From: UPXZ01 sp047973025
GTDB taxonomy: Bacteria; Bacteroidota; Bacteroidia; Bacteroidales; Paludibacteraceae
NCBI GenBank assembly: GCA_047973025.1
Contig: JBKEBE010000145.1
Coordinates: 1 to 21,986 of the forward strand
Length of the DNA stretch: 21,986 nucleotides
Direction: 5' to 3'
The first letter of the stretch is position 1. Each line of letters starts with the position of its first letter. This document shows, one piece after another, positions 7,256 to 15,718 of this stretch. The translations under genes were made by a program, and so were the position numbers. Under the pieces are notes generated by a model. The model was not told the origin of the DNA. It did no database searches and saw only the letters and a program-made list of their open reading frames with translations.

Positions 7256-7699
7256 ATGAAAAAACAATTACGCATAGCTTTAGTAGCGCATGATGCCCGC
7301 AAAGCAGATATGGTCGAATGGGCGGTTTTCAACTCCGAAATGCTTTCTCATCACAAATTAATCTGTACGGGAACTACGGGAGGATTGATTCAAAAAGCTC
7401 TTGAAGAAGAAGGGGTTGTAGTAGATGTTAAACGCATGAATTCCGGACCTATGGGTGGTGATGCCGAAATAGCTGCTTTAGTTGTAAACAAACAGATTGA
7501 CTTTTGTGTGTTTTTAATTGACGACCTGAGTGCCAATCCACATGAGGCTGATATTCAAATGCTTCTACGGCAATGCAGAATTCACAATATCCCGATTGCT
7601 TGTAACCGGTATAGTGCGGACTTAATGATTACGAGTCCGTTGTGGGATACGGAAGAATATACGCCCAAGGACCCGCAATACATTCCGTATGCAAGATAA
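7256..7699 (+). CDS. mgsA: Methylglyoxal synthase
   Basis: A 147-aa cytoplasmic enzyme that converts dihydroxyacetone phosphate to methylglyoxal plus phosphate, bypassing lower glycolysis under phosphate limitation or carbon overflow. The family signatures are all present: IALVAHD with H12, D13 and K16, the phosphate-binding TGTTGG, GPMGGD with the catalytic Asp D69, and IDDLSANPHEAD with D89, H96 and D99. These align with E. coli D20, D71, D91, H98 and D101 by comparison from memory. The length is normal for the family (about 150 aa). It stands alone, with its own likely promoter, between mutB and the tRNA gene. The start ATG is preceded by an A-rich stretch typical of Bacteroidetes instead of a strong Shine-Dalgarno. 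Confidence 0.96.
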   Translation: MKKQLRIALVAHDARKADMVEWAVFNSEMLSHHKLICTGTTGGLIQKALEEEGVVVDVKRMNSGPMGGDAEIAALVVNKQIDFCVFLIDDLSANPHEADIQMLLRQCRIHNIPIACNRYSADLMITSPLWDTEEYTPKDPQYIPYAR

Positions 7700-7764
7700 T
7701 GAGGCGTGTAAAAAATTCTTTATACCACTTGTACGACTTTTTTAATTTGTTACTCATAAGATTT

Positions 7765-7837
7765 GCGGCAATAGCTCACTCGGTAGAGCGTTGGCTTCCC
7801 AAGCCGAAGGTAGCGGGTTCGATCCCCGTTTGCCGCT
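7765..7837 (+). tRNA. tRNA-Gly, anticodon CCC
   Basis: Full cloverleaf. The acceptor stem GCGGCAA 7765-7771 pairs with TTGCCGC 7830-7836, with discriminator T 7837. The D stem is GCTC / GAGC (7774-7777, 7786-7789). The anticodon stem is TTGGC / GCCGA with loop TTCCCAA (7796-7802), giving anticodon CCC at 7798-7800. The T stem is GCGGG / CCCGT with loop TTCGATC (7818-7824). CCA is not encoded. Glycine is assigned from the CCC anticodon (codon GGG). No repeated 3' end is seen downstream that would suggest an integrated element. Confidence 0.95.
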
Positions 7838-7840
7838 CGT

Positions 7841-7883
7841 GAACTCAAATACTATGGATTAAAAACACATAGTATTTGAATTC
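7841..7883 (+). terminator. Long hairpin just after tRNA-Gly, likely terminator
   Basis: A perfect 12-bp inverted repeat, TCAAATACTATG 7845-7856 and CATAGTATTTGA 7868-7879, has an 11-nt loop. GAA / TTC extends it by three pairs beyond one mismatch. It lies three bases after the tRNA. The following sequence is AT-rich but has no continuous T-run, so intrinsic termination is likely but not certain. Confidence 0.5.
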
Positions 7884-8646
7884 CATTTAATCAATTCTAT
7901 TTTTAAGTTCCTAATCACGCATAGCATTGGCTGTTCCAATGTGGTAATAAAGAATAGGTCAAAAATAAGGATTTTTTAGAAGAACAATGCTACCTGTCCG
8001 ATTTGCATGTACGTTCAAGCTCGATTTGATGCTTTTTGTCAAAAAAGCAATATGCACCCAATGCCCCGATGAGATTTATGAAAAAGTTATGGATACTTCT
8101 ATGGCGGGTATGTTCAATGTTGCAGATATTTTTCTACTCATCGTTAATAGTTTCAATAACAGACCCTTATTTTCTCGGACAGTTTGTGAATATTCTCTGC
8201 AAAAATCGTCTGTCAAACAGAATATTTCAGTAACTTTGTCAATGATGAGTAAGCTCATATTCTTGTATATATTACTGTATATCAGACTTAAAGACATGAA
8301 AACTACACTTACTTATCTACTTTTTTTACCACTTTCTGAAACGGAACTCAGGTTAAAAAAAGCCAAAGAACGTCTTTGAAAATCTTTATGCCATTTATTG
8401 AGTGGCGATTAAGGATGAGAAACATTGCTTACAAAGTTGAGCGGAAAAATTTTTATGAGAAAAAAAGGTCTTGGAAGTCATATCTGAATAGATGTAAAGT
8501 ACCTATAAAGATACTGACTTTCAATGACTCACACAAATATTCAAACACTTACATCCTTAACAATCAACGTATTACAAAAACTCACAACGGACATTGTTTA
8601 TAAGTAGTGCAAAAAAACAATCAATCATTTTAATACATTAAAATTC
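7884..8646. other. About 760 bp with no credible gene
   Basis: Frames open here (for example 8036-8233 and 7987-8379 on the plus strand) give no protein I recognise and overlap one another. The piece containing KKLWILLWRVCSMLQIFF has a signal-anchor look, so a decayed exported-protein gene is possible but unproven. One inverted repeat is visible (AATATTCT 8189-8196, AGAATATT 8219-8226). A TAACTTTG box lies at 8230-8237 without a clear -33 partner. No clear promoter for the ATPase gene is seen. Confidence 0.5.
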
Positions 8647-11319
8647 ATGCTAACGGAAAAATACTATTCTCTCCAAGCGGAAGAAGTCATCAAAAAATTA
8701 GATGTGTCAGTAGCTACCGGGCTTTCTGCCGATGAGGTGGTTAATAGACAAGAAAAATACGGGATGAACCAATTAGAAAGCAAAAAAAAGAAATCGTTTT
8801 TTGTTATGTTCTTCGAAGAGTTCAAAAGCACGATGATTGTCATTCTGCTTATTGCCGCCATCATTTCGGGAGTAACCGGCATACTTAGTGGCGAAGGTTT
8901 ACTCGAAACTTGGGTCATCCTTGCTATTTTGGTTGTAAACGCGTTGATAGGAGCCGTTCAGGAGAAACGCGCTGAAGCTTCGCTTGATGCCTTGCGAAAC
9001 ATGAGTTCTCCTCGTGCGAAAGTTATTCGCAACGGCGGTGTTACCGAAGTCAATAGCCAAGAATTGGTTCCCGGAGATGTTGTCATTCTTGAAACGGGGG
9101 ATATTGTTCCCGCGGATATCCGGCTCACACAAGCCGTAAACCTGAAAATTCAGGAGGCTTCCATGACCGGCGAATCGGTGCCGGTAGAGAAACAAACCGA
9201 AGCACTATACGATAAAGACATTTCTATTGGAGATAGAACCAATATGGCTTTTACCACGGGAATGGTAACTTACGGACGAGGCGAAGGCATTGTAGTCGGC
9301 ACCGGAATGAATACCGAAGTCGGGAAAATTGCTCAAATGCTACAACATACCGACAGCACCGAAACTCCGATGAGCATCCGTTTGGAGCAGCTCGGGAAAA
9401 TATTAGGGTATGCCGCCATTGCTATCTGCGTTGTTATTTTTGGAGTTGGGCTACTCTACGGACAGGAACTATTGGAAGTGTTTATGACAGCGGTAAGTTT
9501 GGCGGTCGCCGCCATCCCGGAAGGGCTTCCGGCAATTTCGACCGTTGTTCTTTCCATCGGCGTTCAGAGAATGGTTAAGAAAAATGCCATTATACGCACC
9601 TTGCCATCGGTGGAAACCTTGGGTTGCGCTACCGTGATTTGCTCGGATAAAACCGGCACGTTAACGCAGAATAAAATGACGGTTCTTCGTAGCTATGCGG
9701 ATAATCATACAAACACCTATGAGCAATCCGAAAACAGGGAAATATCAACAACTGAAGAGAAATTGCTTCAAACGGCTGTTCTTTGCTCCGACGCTCATTT
9801 GAATATAGAAGATGGAAAATCCAAAACGACCGGCGACCCCACTGAGACGGCTCTTTTGGATGTAGGTCTGAGATTCAACATTAACAAAAACGAGGTAGAA
9901 GAAAAATTCCCGCGTGTTGCCGAAATTCCGTTCGACAGTGAACGAAAGCGAATGACCACGGTCAATAAATTTTCGGAGAATCAATTTGTGGTCAATGTAA
10001 AGGGCGGATTGGATGAAATTTTGAGCGTTACGACGCATATTTTCGAGCAGGGTAACATCCGCAAGATACTAAAAACGGATATAGAAAAAGTCAATCGGGT
10101 AAACGAAGTGATGGCAGGCGACGCGCTTCGTGTTTTAGCCATGGCTTACAAGGAATTGGACAAGGCTCCGGAGGAAAATACCGTCGAAGTACTTGAAAAC
10201 AAACTGGTGTTCCTTGGTCTGGTCGGTATGATTGACCCCGCCCGACCGGAAGTTATCGACGCGGTAGCAAAATGCAGTACGGCAGGAATCCGTACCGTGA
10301 TGATAACCGGCGACCATAAAATTACGGCAACGGCTATTGCCAAAGAAATCGGTATTATGGATGAAGATGACGTCGCACTTACGGGCTCCGAATTAGAAAG
10401 CATGAGTGACGGCGAACTTTTTAACCGTGTGAAAGACATATCCGTTTACGCTCGCGTGGCACCGGAGCACAAGGTTCGGATTGTCAAGGCTTGGCAGAAG
10501 CATAACGATGTCGTAGCCATGACGGGAGACGGCGTAAATGATGCCCCGGCATTAAAACAAGCCGATATTGGTGCCGCAATGGGTATTGTAGGGACTGAAG
10601 TAGCTAAGGACGCGGCAGATATGGTACTTACCGATGATAATTTCGCGACAATTGTTTCTGCCGTAGAAGAAGGACGTCGCATTTACGCCAATATTCTAAA
10701 AGCTGTGCAATTTCTGCTTTCTTGCAATGTGGGTGAGATAGTACTTCTGTTGATAACTTCTCTGGCAAATTTGGGGGCACCGCTAATCCCGATTCATATT
10801 CTTTGGGTTAATTTAGTAACAGACAGTATGCCTGCCTTGGCGCTGAGTGTTGATCCGGCTGAAAAAGATGTCATGCAGCGAAAACCGCGTAATCCGAAAC
10901 AAGGATTCATGACTAAAGGGGTTATTTGGCGAACTCTATACCAAGGGATTACAATTGGGTTATTGTCGTTGGTAGCGTTCTTGCTTGGAAAAAACGAAGG
11001 AAGTTTAGCTTTGGGACAAACCATGGCATTTTCTGTGTTGGCGTTTTCGCAGTTATTTCACGTGAACAACCTCCACTCCTACCGTAAATCCGCCTTTGCC
11101 TTTAATCCGTTCCATAACAAGCCACTCATTCTTGCGATACTGGGTTCCATCCTGATGATGGCTCTGACTCTTTTTGTCCCACCCATCCGCGACACTTTTG
11201 GTTTAGTAACCATGGATAGTACGCATTGGTGGATTGTTATCGGGCTTTCCGTTGCTCCTATTGCAATCGTTGAGATTTTCAAACTTTTGAAGATAAACAC
11301 GATGAAAGATGATGAATGA
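8647..11319 (+). CDS. Calcium-transporting P-type ATPase (P2A/SERCA-like)
   Basis: An 890-aa ATP-driven cation pump of the inner membrane, expected to export Ca2+. Domain order is complete: a cation-ATPase N-terminal domain, M1-M2, an actuator domain with TGES (174-177), M3-M4 with IPEGLPA (E292), and the phosphorylation site DKTGTLT with D334. The N-domain has KGGLDE where KGAPE is common. The hinge TGDGVNDAPALKQADIGAAMG (D628, D632) and the C-terminal helices follow. The Ca2+-ligand positions of SERCA are matched: PEGL in M4, N694-V-G-E697 in M5, and N722-L-V-T-D726 in M6 (LWVNLVTDS). This supports Ca2+ over Na+/K+ or Mg2+; Mn2+ cannot be excluded. The start ATG follows an AT-rich leader. 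No metal-responsive regulator is adjacent. Confidence 0.93.
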   Translation: MLTEKYYSLQAEEVIKKLDVSVATGLSADEVVNRQEKYGMNQLESKKKKSFFVMFFEEFKSTMIVILLIAAIISGVTGILSGEGLLETWVILAILVVNALIGAVQEKRAEASLDALRNMSSPRAKVIRNGGVTEVNSQELVPGDVVILETGDIVPADIRLTQAVNLKIQEASMTGESVPVEKQTEALYDKDISIGDRTNMAFTTGMVTYGRGEGIVVGTGMNTEVGKIAQMLQHTDSTETPMSIRLEQLGKILGYAAIAICVVIFGVGLLYGQELLEVFMTAVSLAVAAIPEGLPAISTVVLSIGVQRMVKKNAIIRTLPSVETLGCATVICSDKTGTLTQNKMTVLRSYADNHTNTYEQSENREISTTEEKLLQTAVLCSDAHLNIEDGKSKTTGDPTETALLDVGLRFNINKNEVEEKFPRVAEIPFDSERKRMTTVNKFSENQFVVNVKGGLDEILSVTTHIFEQGNIRKILKTDIEKVNRVNEVMAGDALRVLAMAYKELDKAPEENTVEVLENKLVFLGLVGMIDPARPEVIDAVAKCSTAGIRTVMITGDHKITATAIAKEIGIMDEDDVALTGSELESMSDGELFNRVKDISVYARVAPEHKVRIVKAWQKHNDVVAMTGDGVNDAPALKQADIGAAMGIVGTEVAKDAADMVLTDDNFATIVSAVEEGRRIYANILKAVQFLLSCNVGEIVLLLITSLANLGAPLIPIHILWVNLVTDSMPALALSVDPAEKDVMQRKPRNPKQGFMTKGVIWRTLYQGITIGLLSLVAFLLGKNEGSLALGQTMAFSVLAFSQLFHVNNLHSYRKSAFAFNPFHNKPLILAILGSILMMALTLFVPPIRDTFGLVTMDSTHWWIVIGLSVAPIAIVEIFKLLKINTMKDDE

Positions 11320-11340
11320 TTACGGAATACGTCTCCTATA

Positions 11341-11373
11341 TTCGTCTCGTCGTTACTAATTTCGTTACTTTTG
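11341..11373 (+). promoter_or_regulatory. Probable promoter of the 11417 gene
   Basis: TACTTTTG at 11366-11373 is an exact TAnnTTTG match. TTCG at 11341-11344, 21 nt upstream, is one base off the TTTG -33 element. It lies about 45 bp before the start codon of the following gene. Confidence 0.45.
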
Positions 11374-11416
11374 TATTAGTTTTCCTTCACAATGAAAGGT
11401 TCTTAATTTCTACTCA

Positions 11417-12160
11417 ATGACGACAAATAAGCTTAAAACATTTTACAAGTACGTCCGATTTTTTTTATTATTCTCGATTTTGTTAAATATCGCGATAATC
11501 ATTTATTTCGGATTAAGTACTACTCCCAGAGACGAGACGACTATACAGGAGGATCTTTCCTTTCGCATTCAATTGATTTTTGTCGCGACCGTCACTTTTG
11601 TCGCGACCTATCTGCCATCTTATATTGAAGCGAAACAAATATTTCGTTTTCCTGAGTTTCTGCAAATCACGATAATCATTTTTATCCTTGCTGCCGGTTA
11701 CATAAGCCAGTTTTTTGATTTGTTTGTCCGATTTTACTGGTGGGACGATGTGTTGCATTTTACATCCGGAACTTTTATCGCTATTGCCGGATTTTTGTTG
11801 ATATACAAACTGAATCATCGATATAGTTTTGATTTGAATCCTTGGTTGATCGCTGTTTTCACGTTCTCATTTTCAATAGCTGTCGCTGTATTCTGGGAAA
11901 TTGGCGAATTTCTCTCCGATTGGTTTTTTCAAACGAACTACCAGAAATGGGACGTTCCGCCCGACACACCACTTATCGGTAAAAGTTACCAAGGACTTGC
12001 CTTACGCGACTCCATGGCCGATTTAATCATCGCGTCAATCGGAGCGATACTAGTCTCTATTTACGCGTTTTTGGCTGTAAGTACAAAAAAAGAAGAGACA
12101 CTAAAAGAAATTAGAAGATTGGTGGAAGAGAAAAACGAAAAATCGAATAGAAGCGACTGA
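11417..12160 (+). CDS. Integral membrane protein, possibly DUF2238/YjdF-like
   Basis: 247 aa with hydrophobic segments at about residues 13-33, 52-68, 81-101, 115-131, 142-161 and 203-222, ending in a charged, probably coiled cytoplasmic tail (KKEETLKEIRRLVEEKNEK). Three sets of conserved-looking polar residues lie at the membrane segments: WWDDVLHFTSG (D110, D111, H114), FWEIGEFLSD (E161, E164), and LRDSMADLI (D198, D202). This arrangement resembles DUF2238/YjdF-type membrane proteins, whose function is unknown to me; the assignment is tentative. The acidic/His residues could form a metal site or active site in the membrane, which is inference. It follows the Ca2+ ATPase by 97 bp with its own promoter-like boxes, so it is probably a separate transcript. 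Confidence 0.75.
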   Translation: MTTNKLKTFYKYVRFFLLFSILLNIAIIIYFGLSTTPRDETTIQEDLSFRIQLIFVATVTFVATYLPSYIEAKQIFRFPEFLQITIIIFILAAGYISQFFDLFVRFYWWDDVLHFTSGTFIAIAGFLLIYKLNHRYSFDLNPWLIAVFTFSFSIAVAVFWEIGEFLSDWFFQTNYQKWDVPPDTPLIGKSYQGLALRDSMADLIIASIGAILVSIYAFLAVSTKKEETLKEIRRLVEEKNEKSNRSD

Positions 12161-12378
12161 CAAATTTTTTCTTGCACTAATGAGCAAATGTCCTATTCAG
12201 AAGCAGACAACGACCGAAAAACGACTCTCATTTGTTAGAACAATATCCATCTGTTTTTTTACGTTCAAGAATAAGGCGTAGATATTGTTAATTATCAATT
12301 TCACACGATAAACATGGAACTTTGCAAACTATTTCATTTAAAATTCCGTTGATAAATCAGATACTTATTTCTGAAATT

Positions 12379-13848
12379 ATGTCTTTAAAATTAAAAAACA
12401 TCCTATTCAGCTTCATTGTAGCAGGTATCATCTCGTCCATCGGCTTGTCATCCTGTATTGACGAGAGTATTTCAACCGACCCGAGTTTGAAATTAGCTTT
12501 TTCTACCGATACACTTTTTTTTGATACGGTGTTTACGACCATTGGCAGTTCCACCGCTAAAATTAAAGTATATAATCCCAACGAAAAGAACATTAAAATT
12601 TCAGCTGCCGGACTTGGTAAAGGCCCCCAATCCGCTTTCCGGCTGAATCTGGATGGCGAATTAAATCCCAATCACCAATTTACCGAAATCGAGCTTCGCG
12701 CTCGCGACAGTTTGTTCGTTTTTGTAGAAGTTACCGTAAAACCGGCATCCGTCAACAATCCCGTTTTTATTAAAGATTCCATCGTTTTCTTGACAAACGG
12801 GAACCAACAAGATGTAAAACTGATTGCTTACGGGCAGGACATGGAAGTCCTTCGAAATCAAACGTTCAAAAATGATACTGTTTTAAATGCGGACAAACCT
12901 TACTTGATTTACGGCGATTTAGTTGTCGATACCGCGAAAACACTTCGTCTTGAAGCCGGATGCCGGCTTTTTTTCCACGATGGTGCCAGTTTGGTCGTGT
13001 ATGGGAACTTGATAGCTGAAGGTACTCACGGCTCGCCTGTGCTACTTCGGGGCGATCGTACCGACCGCTTGTTTGAAGACGTCCCGTACAATTTTGTTTC
13101 CAATCAGTGGGGCGGTGTACTCTTACTCAATAAAGAAGGAAATCACAAGCTGAATTTTGTTCAGATGAATAGTGGCTATGTCGGCATTTCCTTTTCGAAC
13201 AACGACCGAAATTTCCGACCGAAACTCGAAATTACAAACTCCCGCATACACAACTTTCTGAAATACGGACTTTTCGCGCAAAATGGGGATGTGAACGTGG
13301 CAAATTCCGAAATTTCAAATACCGGTTCTTACTCCGTTTATTTAAATGGTGGAAAACATACATTTGTCCACAGCACCATAGCAAATTATTTCAATAGCAC
13401 GAATATATTAATGCAACCATCCGGGAAAGAAGGTAATTCGGCGGTAATGATTATGGAGTTAAACCGGATTATCCCGATGGAAACCACTTTCCAAAACTGC
13501 ATTGTATCCGGGAGCAGTAGCAATGAGTTTGAGATTTTGAGCCGATTTTCCGACCGATATAACGGGACTTTCAGCAACAGCTACCTGCGTAAATCGGAGC
13601 CGGATCCCGTACCGACCATGTTTACTCAGATCAAGTGGTATAATACCAAAGATACGGTTTTTGTTAATTCCTATTTTGACAAGAATAAATTGGTGTATTA
13701 TAACTTTATGCTTGACTCTATCTCACCGGCTCGTGATATTGGCGACTATAACGTCGCCTTGCTGTATCCGGTGGATTTGAACGGAAACAGCCGTATTCAA
13801 GATGGGAAACCCGATGCCGGAGCGTACGAGTGGCAGCCCGCAAACTAA
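12379..13848 (+). CDS. Exported lipoprotein, right-handed beta-helix with choice-of-anchor-Q-like end
   Basis: 489 aa if started at ATG 12379 (MSLKLKNILFSF); a longer frame from 12322 would place the signal peptide internally, so 12379 is preferred. The N-terminal signal ends in a lipobox, GLSSC, with C26 as the acylated residue. Acidic residues follow at +2/+3 (CIDES), consistent with possible surface export in Bacteroidetes. Residues about 35-150 look like a beta-sandwich (LFFDTVFTTIGSSTAKIKVYN). From about 165 to 440 are short beta-helix-like rungs (NSRIHNFLKYGLFAQNGDV, NSEISNTGSYSVYLNGGK). The C terminus has DLNGNSRI...GKPDAGAYEW, typical of the choice-of-anchor Q/beta-helix family. Polysaccharide binding or cleavage is common for this fold, but no catalytic site is identifiable. 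The next gene follows after 31 bp, probably in one operon. Confidence 0.85.
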   Translation: MSLKLKNILFSFIVAGIISSIGLSSCIDESISTDPSLKLAFSTDTLFFDTVFTTIGSSTAKIKVYNPNEKNIKISAAGLGKGPQSAFRLNLDGELNPNHQFTEIELRARDSLFVFVEVTVKPASVNNPVFIKDSIVFLTNGNQQDVKLIAYGQDMEVLRNQTFKNDTVLNADKPYLIYGDLVVDTAKTLRLEAGCRLFFHDGASLVVYGNLIAEGTHGSPVLLRGDRTDRLFEDVPYNFVSNQWGGVLLLNKEGNHKLNFVQMNSGYVGISFSNNDRNFRPKLEITNSRIHNFLKYGLFAQNGDVNVANSEISNTGSYSVYLNGGKHTFVHSTIANYFNSTNILMQPSGKEGNSAVMIMELNRIIPMETTFQNCIVSGSSSNEFEILSRFSDRYNGTFSNSYLRKSEPDPVPTMFTQIKWYNTKDTVFVNSYFDKNKLVYYNFMLDSISPARDIGDYNVALLYPVDLNGNSRIQDGKPDAGAYEWQPAN

Positions 13849-13879
13849 AAATCTCCATACTATTTTACTTATAATACTC

Positions 13880-14902
13880 ATGAAACTTTATTATTGGATC
13901 GTAACCATTTTATTTATTCCGTTATCGCTTCAAGCACAAGTAGAAAAGCGCAATTTTAAAATCGTAAGCTACAACGTGGAGAACTATTTCGACGTAGTGG
14001 ACGATTCCTTGAAAGCGGATGAAGAATACCTGCCCGGTGGCATGCGTGGCTGGAATGAATCCAAGTACTATGCCAAGCAAGCGAATATCTCGAAAGTGAT
14101 TGCCGCCATCGGGGGCTGGCAACCACCTGCACTCGTAGCACTGTGCGAGATTGAAAGCGACCAAGCCATGCGGGGATTAACGCGGATGTCGCCGCTGAAA
14201 AACTTGGATTATCACTATATTCAGTACGAGTCGCCCGACGCGCGGGGAATCGACGTGGCGTTGATGTACCAGCGTGATCAATTTAAGCCGTTTCATAGTG
14301 AGCCAATTCCCATCGCGTTTAGTAACACGTCATACAAAACGCGCGACATATTGTATGTTGCCGGTACTGTTCTCGCAACTGATGACACGCTTCATGTGTT
14401 TGTATGCCACTGGCCTTCTCGTTTGGGCGGAGAGCTTGAATCGGAAGACAGACGCTTGCAGGTCGCGGAGCATCTTCGCCACAAGACCGACAGCATATTC
14501 CGAACGATTGAAAAACCAAACATCGTAATTATGGGGGATTTTAACGATTATCCGTCCAATACGAGTATTCTCAACACACTTGGAGCGAATCCGCTTAACG
14601 AGGAATTTGCGACTGATAAATTATACAACCTGGCATTCCGGCTCGAAGAACAGGGAAAAGGGTCTCACAAATTTCAGGGAGAATGGGGAATGCTCGACCA
14701 GATAATCGTTTCGGGAAATCTGTTGAACCCGCAAAACTCAATCAGCACCACCGTGAATGACATGCATGTTTTTGATGCCGATTTCTTATTGGAAGACGAC
14801 AAGGCTTTTCTCGGTAAAATGCCCAAGCGCACTTACATTGGAATGCGTTATCAAGGTGGATTTGCCGACCACCTGCCGGTATGTGTGGATATGTGGTATT
14901 GA
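13880..14902 (+). CDS. Secreted endonuclease/exonuclease/phosphatase family protein
   Basis: 340 aa from ATG 13880, which gives a clean Sec signal peptide (MKLYYWIVTILFIPLSLQAQ); upstream in-frame starts would bury it. The EEP catalytic set is complete: N32 in VSYNVENYFD, E90 in ALCEIES, H177 in FVCHWPSRLGG, D220 and N222 in IMGDFNDYPSN, D273 in GMLDQIIVSG, and D330-H331 in FADHLPV. These chelate Mg2+ and activate water for phosphodiester hydrolysis. The substrate could be extracellular DNA/RNA or another phosphodiester; the sequence does not decide. The HWPSRxGG form is one I associate with secreted Bacteroidetes endonucleases. It lies 31 bp after the lipoprotein gene, suggesting co-expression in the periplasm or at the cell surface. 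Confidence 0.9.
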   Translation: MKLYYWIVTILFIPLSLQAQVEKRNFKIVSYNVENYFDVVDDSLKADEEYLPGGMRGWNESKYYAKQANISKVIAAIGGWQPPALVALCEIESDQAMRGLTRMSPLKNLDYHYIQYESPDARGIDVALMYQRDQFKPFHSEPIPIAFSNTSYKTRDILYVAGTVLATDDTLHVFVCHWPSRLGGELESEDRRLQVAEHLRHKTDSIFRTIEKPNIVIMGDFNDYPSNTSILNTLGANPLNEEFATDKLYNLAFRLEEQGKGSHKFQGEWGMLDQIIVSGNLLNPQNSISTTVNDMHVFDADFLLEDDKAFLGKMPKRTYIGMRYQGGFADHLPVCVDMWY

Positions 14903-15001
14903 TACAAGCCATAAGAATACTGTCGAGATTAACGACGCGAAGCATAAGCTAAAAACCTGAATATCAGAATCGAATATTAAACAACTAACATCTTCGCCAA
15001 A

Positions 15002-15718
15002 ATGACTATTATTCATCCTGAACAAAAGATGTCTAATTTGATAGCGGAAAACCCGTATCTGCTACTTTTGCTGGAGCATTTTGAAATCAGACTTCCGTTG
15101 CAAGATAAAAGTATCGAAACCATTTGCAAAGAAGCCGGTATCAATGACGGTTTATTTTGCGCCTTCGCCGGACTGTACATCTGCAACGAGATTGATGATA
15201 ACTTAAAATTAGATGAAAACGATGCCGTGGATATGGTTACTTTCCTGAAAACATCTCATCGGTATTACTCCGAGCAGATTTATCCGGAAATTATGAAGTT
15301 GATCAACGAGATGAGCGAGTTGAACAAGCATAAGGAGATGAAATTGGTGACGGTGTTTTTTACCGAATATTTCAAAGAAGTCACCGCGCATTTAGATTAC
15401 GAGAACGATGTTTTTCATCCGTATGTTTTGTGGTTGACGGGTCAGTTGACCGGAAAAATAACGGATCCTTATCCGTCAGAATATTCGGTAGAACAGTATA
15501 AGGCACACCACGACGACATCGAAGAAAAGTTGAACGATTTGAAGCGTTTGTTGATTAAGTATCTACCAATGGGAGAAGACAGGTTCATTCGTCGTAAATT
15601 ACTTTTTTTATTATCGGAATTGGAGTTGGATTTAAGGGTTCATTCCGAAATAGAAGAACTGATTTTAATGCCACTAACAGTAAAGTTAGAAAAAAAGCAA
15701 ATCGAGAAAAACGCATGA
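15002..15718 (+). CDS. Hemerythrin HHE-domain protein, RIC/ScdA-like
   Basis: 238 aa, cytoplasmic. The N-terminal ~65 residues (LIAENPYLLLLLEHFEIRLP, then SIETICKEAGI) resemble the DUF542/ScdA-N type helical domain of Fe-S repair proteins. The remainder is a hemerythrin-like four-helix bundle with candidate di-iron ligands H86 (TSHRYY), H130 and E134 (AHLDYENDVFHP), H169/H170 (KAHHDDIEEKL), and H214 and E218 (RVHSEIEEL). The family handles O2 or NO, or supplies iron to damaged clusters. The start could be ATG 15002 or ATG 15029, nine codons later. The stop overlaps the start of the LuxR gene by 4 nt (ATGA), so the two are translationally coupled. No TAnnTTTG box was found in the 99 bp upstream. 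Confidence 0.85.
   Translation: MTIIHPEQKMSNLIAENPYLLLLLEHFEIRLPLQDKSIETICKEAGINDGLFCAFAGLYICNEIDDNLKLDENDAVDMVTFLKTSHRYYSEQIYPEIMKLINEMSELNKHKEMKLVTVFFTEYFKEVTAHLDYENDVFHPYVLWLTGQLTGKITDPYPSEYSVEQYKAHHDDIEEKLNDLKRLLIKYLPMGEDRFIRRKLLFLLSELELDLRVHSEIEELILMPLTVKLEKKQIEKNA

Noticed and set aside
7642..7842. Open frame running through the tRNA-Gly gene
   Set aside because: Its C-terminal part (AIAHSVERWLPKPKVAGSIP) is the familiar translation of a tRNA gene, and its start lies inside mgsA.
7987..8379. 130-codon plus-strand frame after the tRNA
   Set aside because: Composition is not protein-like, it overlaps another open frame at 8036-8233, and no family is recognised. The region is reported only as gene-poor.
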